Source of the DNA: Pseudomonadota bacterium
GTDB taxonomy: Bacteria > Pseudomonadota > Alphaproteobacteria > Sphingomonadales > Sphingomonadaceae
DNA length: 6,802 nucleotides
Reading direction: 5' to 3'
NCBI GenBank assembly: GCA_030271565.1
Contig: JARXKR010000019.1
Location: forward strand, 13,563-20,364
The position numbers were made by a program, and so were the translations under genes. Under the pieces are notes generated by a model that was not told the DNA's origin, did not search any database, and saw nothing but the letters and a program-made list of their open reading frames with translations. Positions 1 to 6,028 of this stretch are shown piece after piece. Within the stretch, counting starts at the first letter, position 1, and every line of letters starts with the position of its first letter.

Positions 1-1516
1 CAGCAGCCGCGCGGCGGACCTTGCGTTCGAGCTTCTGCGCCGGGGTCGCGGTGGGGCGGGCGATGCCGTCTGCGCGGGGCAAAGCCACGCTGGTGACCTT
101 GTCGAGCCCGTGAATGCGCACGACTTCCTCGACCAGATCGGGCGGCCCGTCGATGTCGCGGCGCCAGGTGGGAACGGTGACCTGCCAATCGGTACTCACG
201 GAGAAGCCGAGCCGTCCAAGAATCGCCCGTTGCTCGTCGGCAGCGACCGCAATCCCGCCCAGCCGCTCGCACAGCCCGGTATCGTAAGCGATGGCGCGCG
301 GCTCCAGCGGCGGCTGACCGGCGCGGGTGATTGCCGATGCCGTCCCGCCGCAATGTTCGAGCACCAGCTTGGTGGCGATCGCGAGGCCATCGCCCAGGAA
401 CGCCGGATCGACCCCGCGTTCGAACCGCTGGCGCGCATCGCTGGTCAGGCCGAGCTTCTGCCCGGTGCGGGCGATGTGGTCAGGATCGAAGTACGCGCAT
501 TCGATCAGCACTTCGGTAGTTTCGGGCGAGACCCCCGAATGCGCGCCGCCCATGATCCCGCCGATATCGTGGACCATCGCATCATCGGCGATCACGGTCA
601 TGGTCGCGTCAAGGGTGTAGGTCTTGCCGTTGAGCGTTTCGACTTGCTCGCCGTCCTTCGCCCGCCGCGCCACAAGGGGTCCGGAAAGCTTGGCGCGGTC
701 GTAAACGTGCAGCGGGCGGCCGAGATCGACCGAGATGAAGTTGGTGATATCGACCAGCATCGAGATCGGCTTCTGCCCGATCGCCGCCAATTTGCTGCGC
801 ATCCATTCGGGCGCGGTGCCGTTGGTTACGCCCGACACGGCCTGCGCGAAGAACGCCGGGCAGCCTTCGGGATCGTTGGTGGCGACATCAGGCGCGGGAT
901 CGGTACCGGCGACCGGTTCGAGCACAGCCATGCGATAGACCTCGGCCAGCGGGCGCAGCGTGCCAAGGCCAGCCGCGGCGAGATCGCGGGCGATCCCGCG
1001 CACGCCCATGCAATCCTGGCGGTTCGGAGTGACCGAAACGTCGAACACCGGGTCGCTGCCCTGATAATCGGCGAAGGCCATGCCGACCGGTGCATCGGCG
1101 GGCAGTTCAAGGATGCCGTCGTGCTCGTCGCCCAGCTCAAGCTCGCGCACCGAGCACATCATGCCGTTCGATTCGACCCCGCGGATCGCGCTGACTTTCA
1201 GCTCGAAGCCGCCGCCGGGGACAATTGCGCCCGGGGTGCCGAGTACGCCTATCAGCCCCGCGCGCGCGTTGGGCGCGCCGCAGACGACCTGCAGCGGGGT
1301 GCCTGTTCCGGTATCGATGCTCAGCACCTTGAGCTTGTCCGCATTCGGATGCGGCTCGGCGCTGATCACGCGGGCAACGGTGAACCCGGCGAGCCGCTCG
1401 GCGGGGTTCTCGACCCCTTCGACCTCGAGCCCGATGGCGTTGAGTTTTGCTGAAATTTCTTCCGCGTTAGCCGAAGTTTCGAGGTGCTCTTTGAGCCAGC
1501 TGAGCGAGAACTTCAT
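1..1516 (-). CDS. pheT: Phenylalanyl-tRNA synthetase beta subunit, N-terminal part (runs off left edge)
   Basis: The beta subunit of cytoplasmic (alpha-beta)2 phenylalanyl-tRNA synthetase, which charges tRNA-Phe and carries the editing site for mischarged Tyr. I translated the minus strand from the ATG at 1514-1516: 505 codons stay open to the window edge, against about 800 residues for a full protein, so the 3' third is outside. Residues 1-38 (MKFSLSWLKEHL...) are the typical PheT start. A tRNA-binding OB-like domain follows at about 39-148, with PHPNADKL at 55-62, VCGAPN at 78-83 and SNGMMCS at 116-122. The B3/4 editing domain spans about 210-385, with GGIMGG at 319-324, and the B5 domain about 400-475, with RRDID and DLVEEVVRIHG at 452-470. 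The C-terminal catalytic-like module and anticodon-binding domain are not visible. The start overlaps the pheS stop as ATGA (1513-1516), which implies translational coupling. No frameshift is seen. Confidence 0.97.
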   Translation of the reverse strand, partial: MKFSLSWLKEHLETSANAEEISAKLNAIGLEVEGVENPAERLAGFTVARVISAEPHPNADKLKVLSIDTGTGTPLQVVCGAPNARAGLIGVLGTPGAIVPGGGFELKVSAIRGVESNGMMCSVRELELGDEHDGILELPADAPVGMAFADYQGSDPVFDVSVTPNRQDCMGVRGIARDLAAAGLGTLRPLAEVYRMAVLEPVAGTDPAPDVATNDPEGCPAFFAQAVSGVTNGTAPEWMRSKLAAIGQKPISMLVDITNFISVDLGRPLHVYDRAKLSGPLVARRAKDGEQVETLNGKTYTLDATMTVIADDAMVHDIGGIMGGAHSGVSPETTEVLIECAYFDPDHIARTGQKLGLTSDARQRFERGVDPAFLGDGLAIATKLVLEHCGGTASAITRAGQPPLEPRAIAYDTGLCERLGGIAVAADEQRAILGRLGFSVSTDWQVTVPTWRRDIDGPPDLVEEVVRIHGLDKVTSVALPRADGIARPTATPAQKLERKVRRAAA

Positions 1517-2607
1517 GCCGCTGTCCCCACGCCTGCCGACAAGGTCGGGACATCGAACGGCGAGAAGCCGTAATGCGCCAGCCACCGTACATCGCCATCG
1601 AAGAAGGCGCGCAGATCGTCCATCCCGTATTTGAGCATCGCCAGCCGGTCGACCCCGACCCCGAAGGCGAAGCCCTGCCACTCATCGGGATCGAGCCCGC
1701 CGGCTTCGATCACCTTGCGGTTGACCATGCCCGAGCCGAGCAGTTCCATCCAGCCATGCCCCGGCGCGTCACCGCTGCCGCCGAGAACGCGTTTGCCGCC
1801 GGCCAGCGCGAAGCCGACATCGACTTCGACCGAAGGCTCGGTGAACGGGAAGTAGCTCGGGCGCAGCCGCAGCACGATATCTTCGCGCTCGAAGAAGGCC
1901 TTCAGGAAGGTCTCGAGCGTCCACTTGAGGTGGCCGAGGTGAATCCCCTTGTCGATCACCAGCCCTTCGACCTGGTGGAACATCGGGGTGTGGGTGGCGT
2001 CCGAATCCGAGCGATAGACCCGCCCCGGAGCGATGATCCTGAGCGGCGCGCCGTGCTGCAGCATTGAGCGGATCTGCACCGGGCTGGTGTGCGTGCGCAG
2101 CAGCATCGCGCGGCCTTCGTCATCCTTGTCGGGGAAGTAGAAGGTGTCGTGCATCGCCCGCGCCGGATGGCTTTCGGGGATGTTGAGTGCGGTGAAGTTG
2201 TGCCAGTCGTCCTCGATCTCCGGGCCGGTGGCGACCGCGAAGCCCATGTCGGCGAAAATCTCGGCGAGCTCGTCCATCACCTGGCTCACCGGGTGGATCG
2301 AGCCGCGCGGCTGCTCGGGGGCGGGCAGCGTGAGGTCGAGCGTATCACGGCTCAGCTGCGCGGCCAGTGCGGCCTGTTCGAGCGCTGCTTTGCGGGCGGT
2401 TATGGCATCAGCAACCGTCGTTCTGATCGCGTGGATAAGGGGCCCCTTGGTCCTGCGTTCCTCATCGGACATCGCGCCCAATGTTTTGACCAATGTGGTG
2501 ATCGATCCCGACTTGCCCAGCGTCCTAACACGAAGCCCTTCGAGCGCTTCGAGGGTCGCGGCGCATTCAATTTCTGCCAGTGCCGGAAGGGTGTTCTCTT
2601 CAATCAT
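1513..2607 (-). CDS. pheS: Phenylalanyl-tRNA synthetase alpha subunit
   Basis: Catalytic alpha subunit of phenylalanyl-tRNA synthetase (class II), 364 residues against 327 in E. coli. The N-terminal coiled-coil tRNA-binding arm covers about 1-90, including the conserved RTLGKSGSIT at 28-37. The catalytic core begins near HPVSQVMDEL (105-114). Motif 2 is GRVYRSDSDATHTPMFHQVEG (195-215), PSYFPFTEPSVEVDV is at 250-264, and motif 3 is GFAFGVGVDRLAML (312-325). Ala314 matches the E. coli Ala294 position lining the phenylalanine pocket. Extra length comes from a glycine-rich insertion around 268-285 and a short C-terminal tail, both of which I recall from alphaproteobacterial PheS. The ATG at 2607 is effectively forced, because an in-frame TGA lies only three codons upstream (2614-2616). 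That upstream sequence is a palindromic repeat ending 1 nt before the ATG, and no normal Shine-Dalgarno is present. Likely co-transcribed with pheT. Confidence 0.98.
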   Translation of the reverse strand: MIEENTLPALAEIECAATLEALEGLRVRTLGKSGSITTLVKTLGAMSDEERRTKGPLIHAIRTTVADAITARKAALEQAALAAQLSRDTLDLTLPAPEQPRGSIHPVSQVMDELAEIFADMGFAVATGPEIEDDWHNFTALNIPESHPARAMHDTFYFPDKDDEGRAMLLRTHTSPVQIRSMLQHGAPLRIIAPGRVYRSDSDATHTPMFHQVEGLVIDKGIHLGHLKWTLETFLKAFFEREDIVLRLRPSYFPFTEPSVEVDVGFALAGGKRVLGGSGDAPGHGWMELLGSGMVNRKVIEAGGLDPDEWQGFAFGVGVDRLAMLKYGMDDLRAFFDGDVRWLAHYGFSPFDVPTLSAGVGTAA

Positions 2608-2608
2608 C

Positions 2609-2643
2609 TTTCGTCATTCCCGCGCAGGCGGGAACCCATCTCC
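2609..2643 (+). repeat. Left arm of a perfect 35-bp inverted repeat with an internal palindrome
   Basis: The arm starts TTTCGTCATTCCC at 2609 and ends CCCATCTCC at 2643. All 35 bases equal the reverse complement of 2993-3027. Inside it, 2617-2623 (TTCCCGC) pairs with 2628-2634 (GCGGGAA) across a 4-base loop, giving a 7-bp hairpin. It resembles the dispersed ATTCCC...GGGAA(T/C) palindromes common in proteobacterial genomes; the Neisseria dRS3 repeat has a similar core. The arm lies between the pheS start (1 nt away) and the stop codon of the GIY-YIG gene (10 nt away). Confidence 0.95.
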
Positions 2644-2653
2644 TGCTCAAGCC

Positions 2654-2980
2654 TCAACCAATCCGCCGCGACGGCAACGGTGCATAGCCCAGATCGCAAA
2701 CCAGATCGCGCCAGTCCGGATTCGACTCCTCGATCAGTCTGATCTTCCAAGGCCTGTTCCATTTCTTGATTCGTTTCTCACGTATAATTGCATGATCCAT
2801 CGTGGCATGATGCTCGAACCAGACCAGGCGATGCACCCCGTAGTCCTTGGTGAAACCTTCAAGCAAGCCCTCACGGTGTTGGTGAAGCCGTGCCAGCAAG
2901 TTCGAGGTTACGCCGACATAGAGCGTTCCGTTCTTATGCGACGCCAACAGGTATACCATCGGGGCAAAGTCTGCGTGCAT
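2654..2980 (-). CDS. Small GIY-YIG domain endonuclease (UPF0213/YhbQ-like)
   Basis: A 108-residue protein consisting almost entirely of one GIY-YIG nuclease fold. The GIY strand equivalent is MVYLLAS (8-14) and the YIG equivalent is TLYVGVTSN (19-27). Arg31 in LLARLHQHREG is the likely conserved catalytic arginine. Glu68 in AIIREKRIKKW (64-74) is the likely metal-binding glutamate. WKIRLIEESNPDWRDL (78-93) is the usual family C-terminus. The start at 2980 is chosen because MHADFAPMVYLLA fits the family N-terminus as I remember it; an internal ATG at 2959 would begin just at the fold. The frame stays open to 3202, but that extension translates the right repeat arm as SFPRRREPIS and is rejected. 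No good Shine-Dalgarno is visible. The cellular role of this single-domain family is not firmly known to me. Its tight bracketing by inverted repeats suggests a link to those repeats. The gene ends 46 nt before pheS. Confidence 0.88.
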   Translation of the reverse strand: MHADFAPMVYLLASHKNGTLYVGVTSNLLARLHQHREGLLEGFTKDYGVHRLVWFEHHATMDHAIIREKRIKKWNRPWKIRLIEESNPDWRDLVCDLGYAPLPSRRIG

Positions 2981-2992
2981 TCGGCTCGGCCC

Positions 2993-3027
2993 GGAGATGG
3001 GTTCCCGCCTGCGCGGGAATGACGAAA
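2993..3027 (-). repeat. Right arm of the perfect 35-bp inverted repeat
   Basis: Read on the minus strand from 3027, this is identical over all 35 bases to 2609-2643. Identity ends sharply at the outer edge (3028 is T where a continued match would need G). It fades on the inner side to about 6 matches in the next 10 bases. The internal palindrome uses 3002-3008 (TTCCCGC) and 3013-3019 (GCGGGAA). It sits 12 nt upstream of the GIY-YIG start codon, so any transcript entering the gene from upstream carries this hairpin in its leader. Confidence 0.95.
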
Positions 3028-3050
3028 TGGGGGTAAGTATTTGTGGCTGT

Positions 3051-3079
3051 TTCTTAGGCAGGTACGCCCAAAATCGCAA
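3051..3079 (-). promoter_or_regulatory. Possible promoter upstream of the GIY-YIG unit and pheST
   Basis: On the minus strand TTGCGA (3074-3079) is followed after exactly 17 bases by TAAGAA (3051-3056), a moderate match to -35/-10 boxes. It lies in the 59-base gap between the first AraC-type gene and the right repeat arm. That gap is the only unassigned sequence shortly upstream of the GIY-YIG-pheS-pheT set. A promoter near here would be needed if pheST is not fed by read-through from the regulators. The match could easily be chance. Confidence 0.28.
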
Positions 3080-3086
3080 TGCGCAC

Positions 3087-3983
3087 TCAGGCGGCCCTGG
3101 GATCGTCGCGATCGGGACGATCGAGCGTTTGCGCGGCCTGGCCAAAAACCCGGTTCCGCTCTTGCATGATCGGGGCCAGGATCGGGTGCGGGGTGGCGGC
3201 ATATTCGCGCGGGCTCACGCCCATGAATTCGCGGAAGTCGCGCACGAACTGGGCCTGATCGTGGTAGTGGCTGTCCATCGCCCCGATCCATTTGAGGGTG
3301 GGATCGAGCATGAATTGCGCGAGGCTGCGCATGAACCGCTGGCGGCGTAGCAGGAGCTTGGGCGAGAACCCGAAATGGCGGTCGCAAATGCGCTCAACCG
3401 TGCGCTGGCTTGCCGCGACCCGCTCGACCAATTCGCTGACCGTGGTCAGTCCCTCGTCGACCAGCGCGGCGTGGACCGCCACAATGCGCTTCTCATCGAC
3501 CGGGGCGGGAGCGTCGATCGTGCGGAAAAAAGCCATAATGCGGCCGAGTTCCGCCGCTTCGTCGTCACGGCCATCGAACAATGTCTCGGCCAGCGGCATG
3601 AACGAGGCCAGCTTCGGTTCGGCCGCGCCGTCGCAGATCACATTGGCCCAGTCACTTGCCGACTGGCGCACGAAGCGCGCCCAGCCGAGCGGCAGGAGGC
3701 CGATCCCCCACATCCGGGTGCGCGGCATGTTGAAATGGATCGGACGCGAGCTGGGCCCGCTGGCAAAGAACTTGGGATTATCAAGCGGGGTTCCGCCATC
3801 GACCCAGGCGCGGGGGCCGCGATCCTGGAAAAACCGCAGTCCGGCCCATTCGGGCTGGAGCGCATCGCTGACGTACTCCGCCGCACCTGGATCGAAGTCC
3901 GCAAGGTAGAAGGTTGTGAAGTAGCGACGCAAATCTTCGGGAGGCGGATAGAACCGCACGCCGACATGGTTGTTTGGCGACAC
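3087..3983 (-). CDS. AraC-family transcriptional regulator, copy 1 of 3 (DUF6597-type N-terminus)
   Basis: A 298-residue predicted cytoplasmic DNA-binding regulator. The N-terminal half looks like the sensor-type domain I associate with DUF6597. Its landmarks, shared with the two neighbouring paralogues, are LQPEWAGLRF (42-51), ASGPSS (74-79) and WGIGLLPLGWARF (92-104). The C-terminal AraC/XylS domain has a first helix-turn-helix at about 180-200 (TTVSELVERVAASQRTVERI), the linker GFSPKLLLRRQRFMRSL at 205-221, and a second helix-turn-helix at about 232-254 containing DQAQFVRDFREFMGVSP. The start is GTG at 3983, with a GGGG purine run about 8 nt upstream, and no better in-frame start fits the homologous N-terminus. 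It is the most divergent copy: it has HDQAQF where the others have VDQAHF, and after the shared LDRP/LHRP end it carries eight extra residues (DRDDPRAA). Ligand and targets are unknown. Confidence 0.9.
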   Translation of the reverse strand: MSPNNHVGVRFYPPPEDLRRYFTTFYLADFDPGAAEYVSDALQPEWAGLRFFQDRGPRAWVDGGTPLDNPKFFASGPSSRPIHFNMPRTRMWGIGLLPLGWARFVRQSASDWANVICDGAAEPKLASFMPLAETLFDGRDDEAAELGRIMAFFRTIDAPAPVDEKRIVAVHAALVDEGLTTVSELVERVAASQRTVERICDRHFGFSPKLLLRRQRFMRSLAQFMLDPTLKWIGAMDSHYHDQAQFVRDFREFMGVSPREYAATPHPILAPIMQERNRVFGQAAQTLDRPDRDDPRAA

Positions 3984-4007
3984 CGAAGTTTCCCCGCTTC
4001 GAGTTAT

Positions 4008-4028
4008 GGTTGCAGACGACAGGTTGCA
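4008..4028. promoter_or_regulatory. Short direct repeat upstream of AraC copy 1, possible operator
   Basis: GGTTGCA occurs at 4008-4014 and again at 4022-4028, a period of 14 bases, in the 87-base gap between copies 1 and 2. It lies 25-45 bases upstream of the copy 1 start. AraC-type proteins often bind paired direct half-sites, though usually nearer 20 bases apart. Two 7-mers are weak evidence and autoregulation is speculative. Confidence 0.22.
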
Positions 4029-4070
4029 TGACGGCAGCGGCTTGGCAAGGTGGGAGCTTGGTTAACCGAT

Positions 4071-4970
4071 TCAGGGCCGGTGCAGCGCCTGCACCGCACC
4101 GCCCACTGCCGCATCGCGCGCCCGCGCCGTAGCAGCCAGCATCGGATGCGGGGCCTGCGCATAGGCGCTCGGGCTCATCCCCATGAACCGCCGGAAATCG
4201 CGCACGAAATGGGCCTGATCGACGTAGTGATCATCGAGCATGCTGGTCCAGGTATGGGTCGGGTTGAGCAGAAACCGGGCAAGGCTGCGGGTAAAGCGCT
4301 GGCGCCGCAGCAACAGCTTGGGCGAAAAGCCGAACGCCTTGAGGCAGAACCGCTCGAGCGTGCGCGAGGAAAGGCCCAGATGATCGGCGAGATCGCCGAC
4401 CGCGCCGAACTGCTCGTCGATCAAAAGGCGGTGCGTGGTCCGGATGCGTGCCTCGTCCTCGCCGGGCTTGCTCGCCGCAAGGAGCGAAGTGAAGTGGCCC
4501 TCCAGCCGCTCTGCGGCAAGGCCCGGGCTCGGACTGCCCGCAAAGACGAGATCGTAGATCGGAGACAGCGCGGCCCAGGCTGGCTCGATGGCAGCATCGC
4601 TGATCCGGTCGGCGAATTGCGCCGCCGGCGCTGAGACGAAGCGCGACCAGCCAAGCGGCAAAATGCCGATCCCCCAGATGCGGGCACTGCCGATCGAAAT
4701 TCGCGTGGCGTAGCTGGTTGGTCCGGAGGCCATCATTCCGGCGCGCGGTTCGGGAGGATGCGGCACGATCCCGGCGGTGCAGAGGCCGCTTTGCGCCATG
4801 CGCAGACTGGCCCATTCGGGCAGCAGCCAATCCTCGATCCGCTGCCCCTCGGCGAGCCGCGCGTCCATCATGTAGAACGAAGAAATATAGGGCCGCAGCG
4901 GCTCGGACGGCATGAAAAAGCTAAGCTCGACCGGGGGGCCGGGAGATGAATTACGACAATTCTCAGGCAC
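4071..4970 (-). CDS. AraC-family transcriptional regulator, copy 2 of 3 (DUF6597-type N-terminus)
   Basis: A 299-residue regulator paralogous to its two neighbours and closest to copy 3. N-terminal landmarks are VELSFFMPSEPLRPYISSFY (about 14-33), LPEWASLRM (50-58), ASGPTS (81-86) and WGIGILPLGWSRF (99-111). The AraC domain has a first helix-turn-helix at about 189-208 (FGAVGDLADHLGLSSRTLERF), GFSPKLLLRRQRFTRSLARF at 214-233, and a second helix-turn-helix around 241-264 with VDQAHFVRDFRRFMGMSP. The start is uncertain because no ATG lies before the conserved block. I chose GTG at 4970, which has GGGGG five nt upstream. TTG at 4982 (303 residues) has no Shine-Dalgarno, and ATG at 4913 would cut off the conserved VELSFF. 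The C-terminus AVQALHRP is identical to copy 3. Function and ligand are unknown. It probably shares transcripts with the other copies. Confidence 0.9.
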   Translation of the reverse strand: MPENCRNSSPGPPVELSFFMPSEPLRPYISSFYMMDARLAEGQRIEDWLLPEWASLRMAQSGLCTAGIVPHPPEPRAGMMASGPTSYATRISIGSARIWGIGILPLGWSRFVSAPAAQFADRISDAAIEPAWAALSPIYDLVFAGSPSPGLAAERLEGHFTSLLAASKPGEDEARIRTTHRLLIDEQFGAVGDLADHLGLSSRTLERFCLKAFGFSPKLLLRRQRFTRSLARFLLNPTHTWTSMLDDHYVDQAHFVRDFRRFMGMSPSAYAQAPHPMLAATARARDAAVGGAVQALHRP

Positions 4971-5017
4971 CTCGACCCCCAAGCAAACAAACCACAGCGC
5001 CGGGCTAGTGTGTCGCA

Positions 5018-5033
5018 GCCCTGCGTTCAGGGC
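5018..5033 (-). other. Small hairpin between AraC copies 3 and 2
   Basis: GCCCTG (5018-5023) pairs perfectly with CAGGGC (5028-5033) across a 4-base loop, starting 11 bases after the copy 3 stop codon. The downstream minus-strand bases (TGCGACAC) are not T-rich, so it is not a convincing intrinsic terminator. It might slow polymerase, protect a transcript end, or be chance in GC-rich DNA. Confidence 0.4.
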
Positions 5034-5044
5034 AAGGGGCTGCT

Positions 5045-5935
5045 CTAGGGTCGGTGAAGCGCCTGGACCGCCGCTCCTGCCGCCGCACTGCGGCCTTGCG
5101 CTGCCGCGCGCAGCACCGGGTGATCGAGCGCGGCATAGTGGCGCGGGCTCATCGCCATGAAGCGGCGGAAATCGCGGACGAAATGCGCCTGGTCGACGTA
5201 TTGGAAGTCGAGCGTCCTGATCCAGGTCAGCGAAGGATCGAGCATGAACTGAGCGAGGCTGCGCAGGAAGCGCTGGCGGCGCAGCAGCAACTTGGGCGAA
5301 AAACCGAAAGCCTTGAGGCTGAGCCGTTCGAGCGAGCGCGAGGAAATGCCCAGTCGATGCGCCAGATCGGTCACCGAGGTCATGTCCTCATCGATCAGCC
5401 CCCCGTGCGCGGTGCGGATGCGCTGTTCGTCCTCGTGCGGCGCAGCGCGGCCGAGCAGATCGAGCAGGTAAGCGTCGATCCGGGCGGCCTCGTCGGCGGG
5501 GTTGGGAGTGCCGGTAAAGACCGCCGCGGGCAGGGCAGCGAACGGTGCGCAGCAAGGTTCGCCGGCAACGGGCACCGTGCGGTCGACATAATTGCTGGCG
5601 GGCACCCCGAGCAACCTGAGCCAGCCGAGCGGAAGCAGCCCGATCCCCCAGGCACGGATGCCGCCGCCCAGCCGGAAGTGTGCAGCCTGGCTGGTCGGCC
5701 CGGTCAGGATCGCGCCGGGCATGGGCTCAAGCGGCGCGTCGCCCAGCGCCGAACTCCATTCGCCACCGTTCGAAAACCGCAGGTTGGCCCATTCGGGATG
5801 GAGCCAGTCTTCAACCGCTTCGCCGGCGGCCAAGCTCACTTCGGTCAGGTAATAGGTTGAAATATAGGGCGCGAGCGCGGGCGACGGCATGAAGAACCGT
5901 ACCGCTACCGCGCCGTCGAGCGGCTTGCTCAGCAT
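5045..5935 (-). CDS. AraC-family transcriptional regulator, copy 3 of 3 (DUF6597-type N-terminus)
   Basis: A 296-residue regulator, first of the tandem set in transcription order. The N-terminal domain has VRFFMPSPALAPYISTYYL (12-30), LHPEWANLRF (45-54), LTGPTS (77-82) and WGIGLLPLGWLRL (96-108). The AraC/XylS domain has a first helix-turn-helix at about 186-206 (TSVTDLAHRLGISSRSLERL), GFSPKLLLRRQRFLRSLAQF at 211-230, and a second helix-turn-helix around 238-260 with VDQAHFVRDFRRFMAMSP. The start is ATG at 5935, with AGGG four nt upstream as a weak ribosome site. This N-terminus supports the early starts chosen for the other copies. No signal peptide or membrane segment is seen, so it is presumably cytoplasmic. 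It lies downstream of the rplT terminator and so needs its own promoter. I see no strong -35/-10 pair in 5936-6028. Regulon and ligand are unknown. Confidence 0.92.
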   Translation of the reverse strand: MLSKPLDGAVAVRFFMPSPALAPYISTYYLTEVSLAAGEAVEDWLHPEWANLRFSNGGEWSSALGDAPLEPMPGAILTGPTSQAAHFRLGGGIRAWGIGLLPLGWLRLLGVPASNYVDRTVPVAGEPCCAPFAALPAAVFTGTPNPADEAARIDAYLLDLLGRAAPHEDEQRIRTAHGGLIDEDMTSVTDLAHRLGISSRSLERLSLKAFGFSPKLLLRRQRFLRSLAQFMLDPSLTWIRTLDFQYVDQAHFVRDFRRFMAMSPRHYAALDHPVLRAAAQGRSAAAGAAVQALHRP

Positions 5936-5951
5936 GAAACCCTAACCCCCT

Positions 5952-5966
5952 GCCAGCTGAACTGGC
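5952..5966. promoter_or_regulatory. Short inverted repeat upstream of AraC copy 3
   Basis: GCCAG (5952-5956) and CTGGC (5962-5966) are inverted around CTGAA, 17-31 bases upstream of the copy 3 start codon. It could be an operator half-site pair or a leader hairpin. It is too short to exclude chance. Confidence 0.2.
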
Positions 5967-6028
5967 GTCACAGCCGTCGTAGAGTGCCTGAGGACAGCAG
6001 CTAGCGCAAGGTGCCGTTTTCACACAGG

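Larger units (their letters stand above)
2609..3027. mobile_element. Candidate 419-bp unit: GIY-YIG nuclease gene between perfect 35-bp inverted repeats
   Basis: The two 35-bp arms face each other with their TTTCGTCA ends outermost, like terminal inverted repeats. The only gene between them fills the space: 12 nt separate the right arm from its start codon and 10 nt separate its stop from the left arm. The interior is clearly less GC-rich than its neighbours; for example 2761-2820 is about 42% G+C by hand count, while 3661-3720 is about 75%. No target-site duplication is evident at the outer edges (CATC on the left, TGGGGG on the right) and no transposase is present. That it moves, or is propagated by its nuclease, is inference. 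It could instead be two genomic palindromes that happen to flank a small housekeeping-type gene. Confidence 0.5.

Noticed and set aside
110..1453. Long plus-strand open frame of 447 codons
   Set aside because: It lies antisense to pheT, whose minus-strand translation matches the family residue by residue. Long antisense frames are expected in GC-rich coding DNA, and this translation shows no recognisable domain.
2608..2653. Phenylalanine attenuator or leader peptide ahead of pheS
   Set aside because: I see no short open frame with a run of Phe codons and no terminator with a T-tract in this interval. The hairpin present is the repeat palindrome.
2144..3022. Plus-strand open frame of 292 codons crossing pheS and the nuclease gene
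   Set aside because: It is antisense to two recognisable genes and runs through both repeat arms, translating them as repeat-derived peptide. No family resemblance.
2609..3027. CRISPR array or insertion sequence with transposase
   Set aside because: There are only two repeat copies, in inverted orientation and separated by a gene. The enclosed protein is GIY-YIG, with no DDE, HUH or serine/tyrosine recombinase signature.
2981..3202. N-terminal extension of the GIY-YIG protein to 182 residues
   Set aside because: The extra residues translate the right repeat arm (SFPRRREPIS) and overlap the 3' end of AraC copy 1. The nuclease fold is complete from 2980.
3375..4031. Plus-strand open frames opposite the AraC genes (also 4050-4634 and 5054-5860)
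   Set aside because: They are shadows of the regulators on the other strand, with arginine- and alanine-rich compositions typical of antisense frames and no domain signature.
5018..5033. Intrinsic terminator between AraC copies 3 and 2
   Set aside because: The 6-bp stem is perfect, but it is not followed by a T-run on the minus strand, so I list it only as a hairpin.
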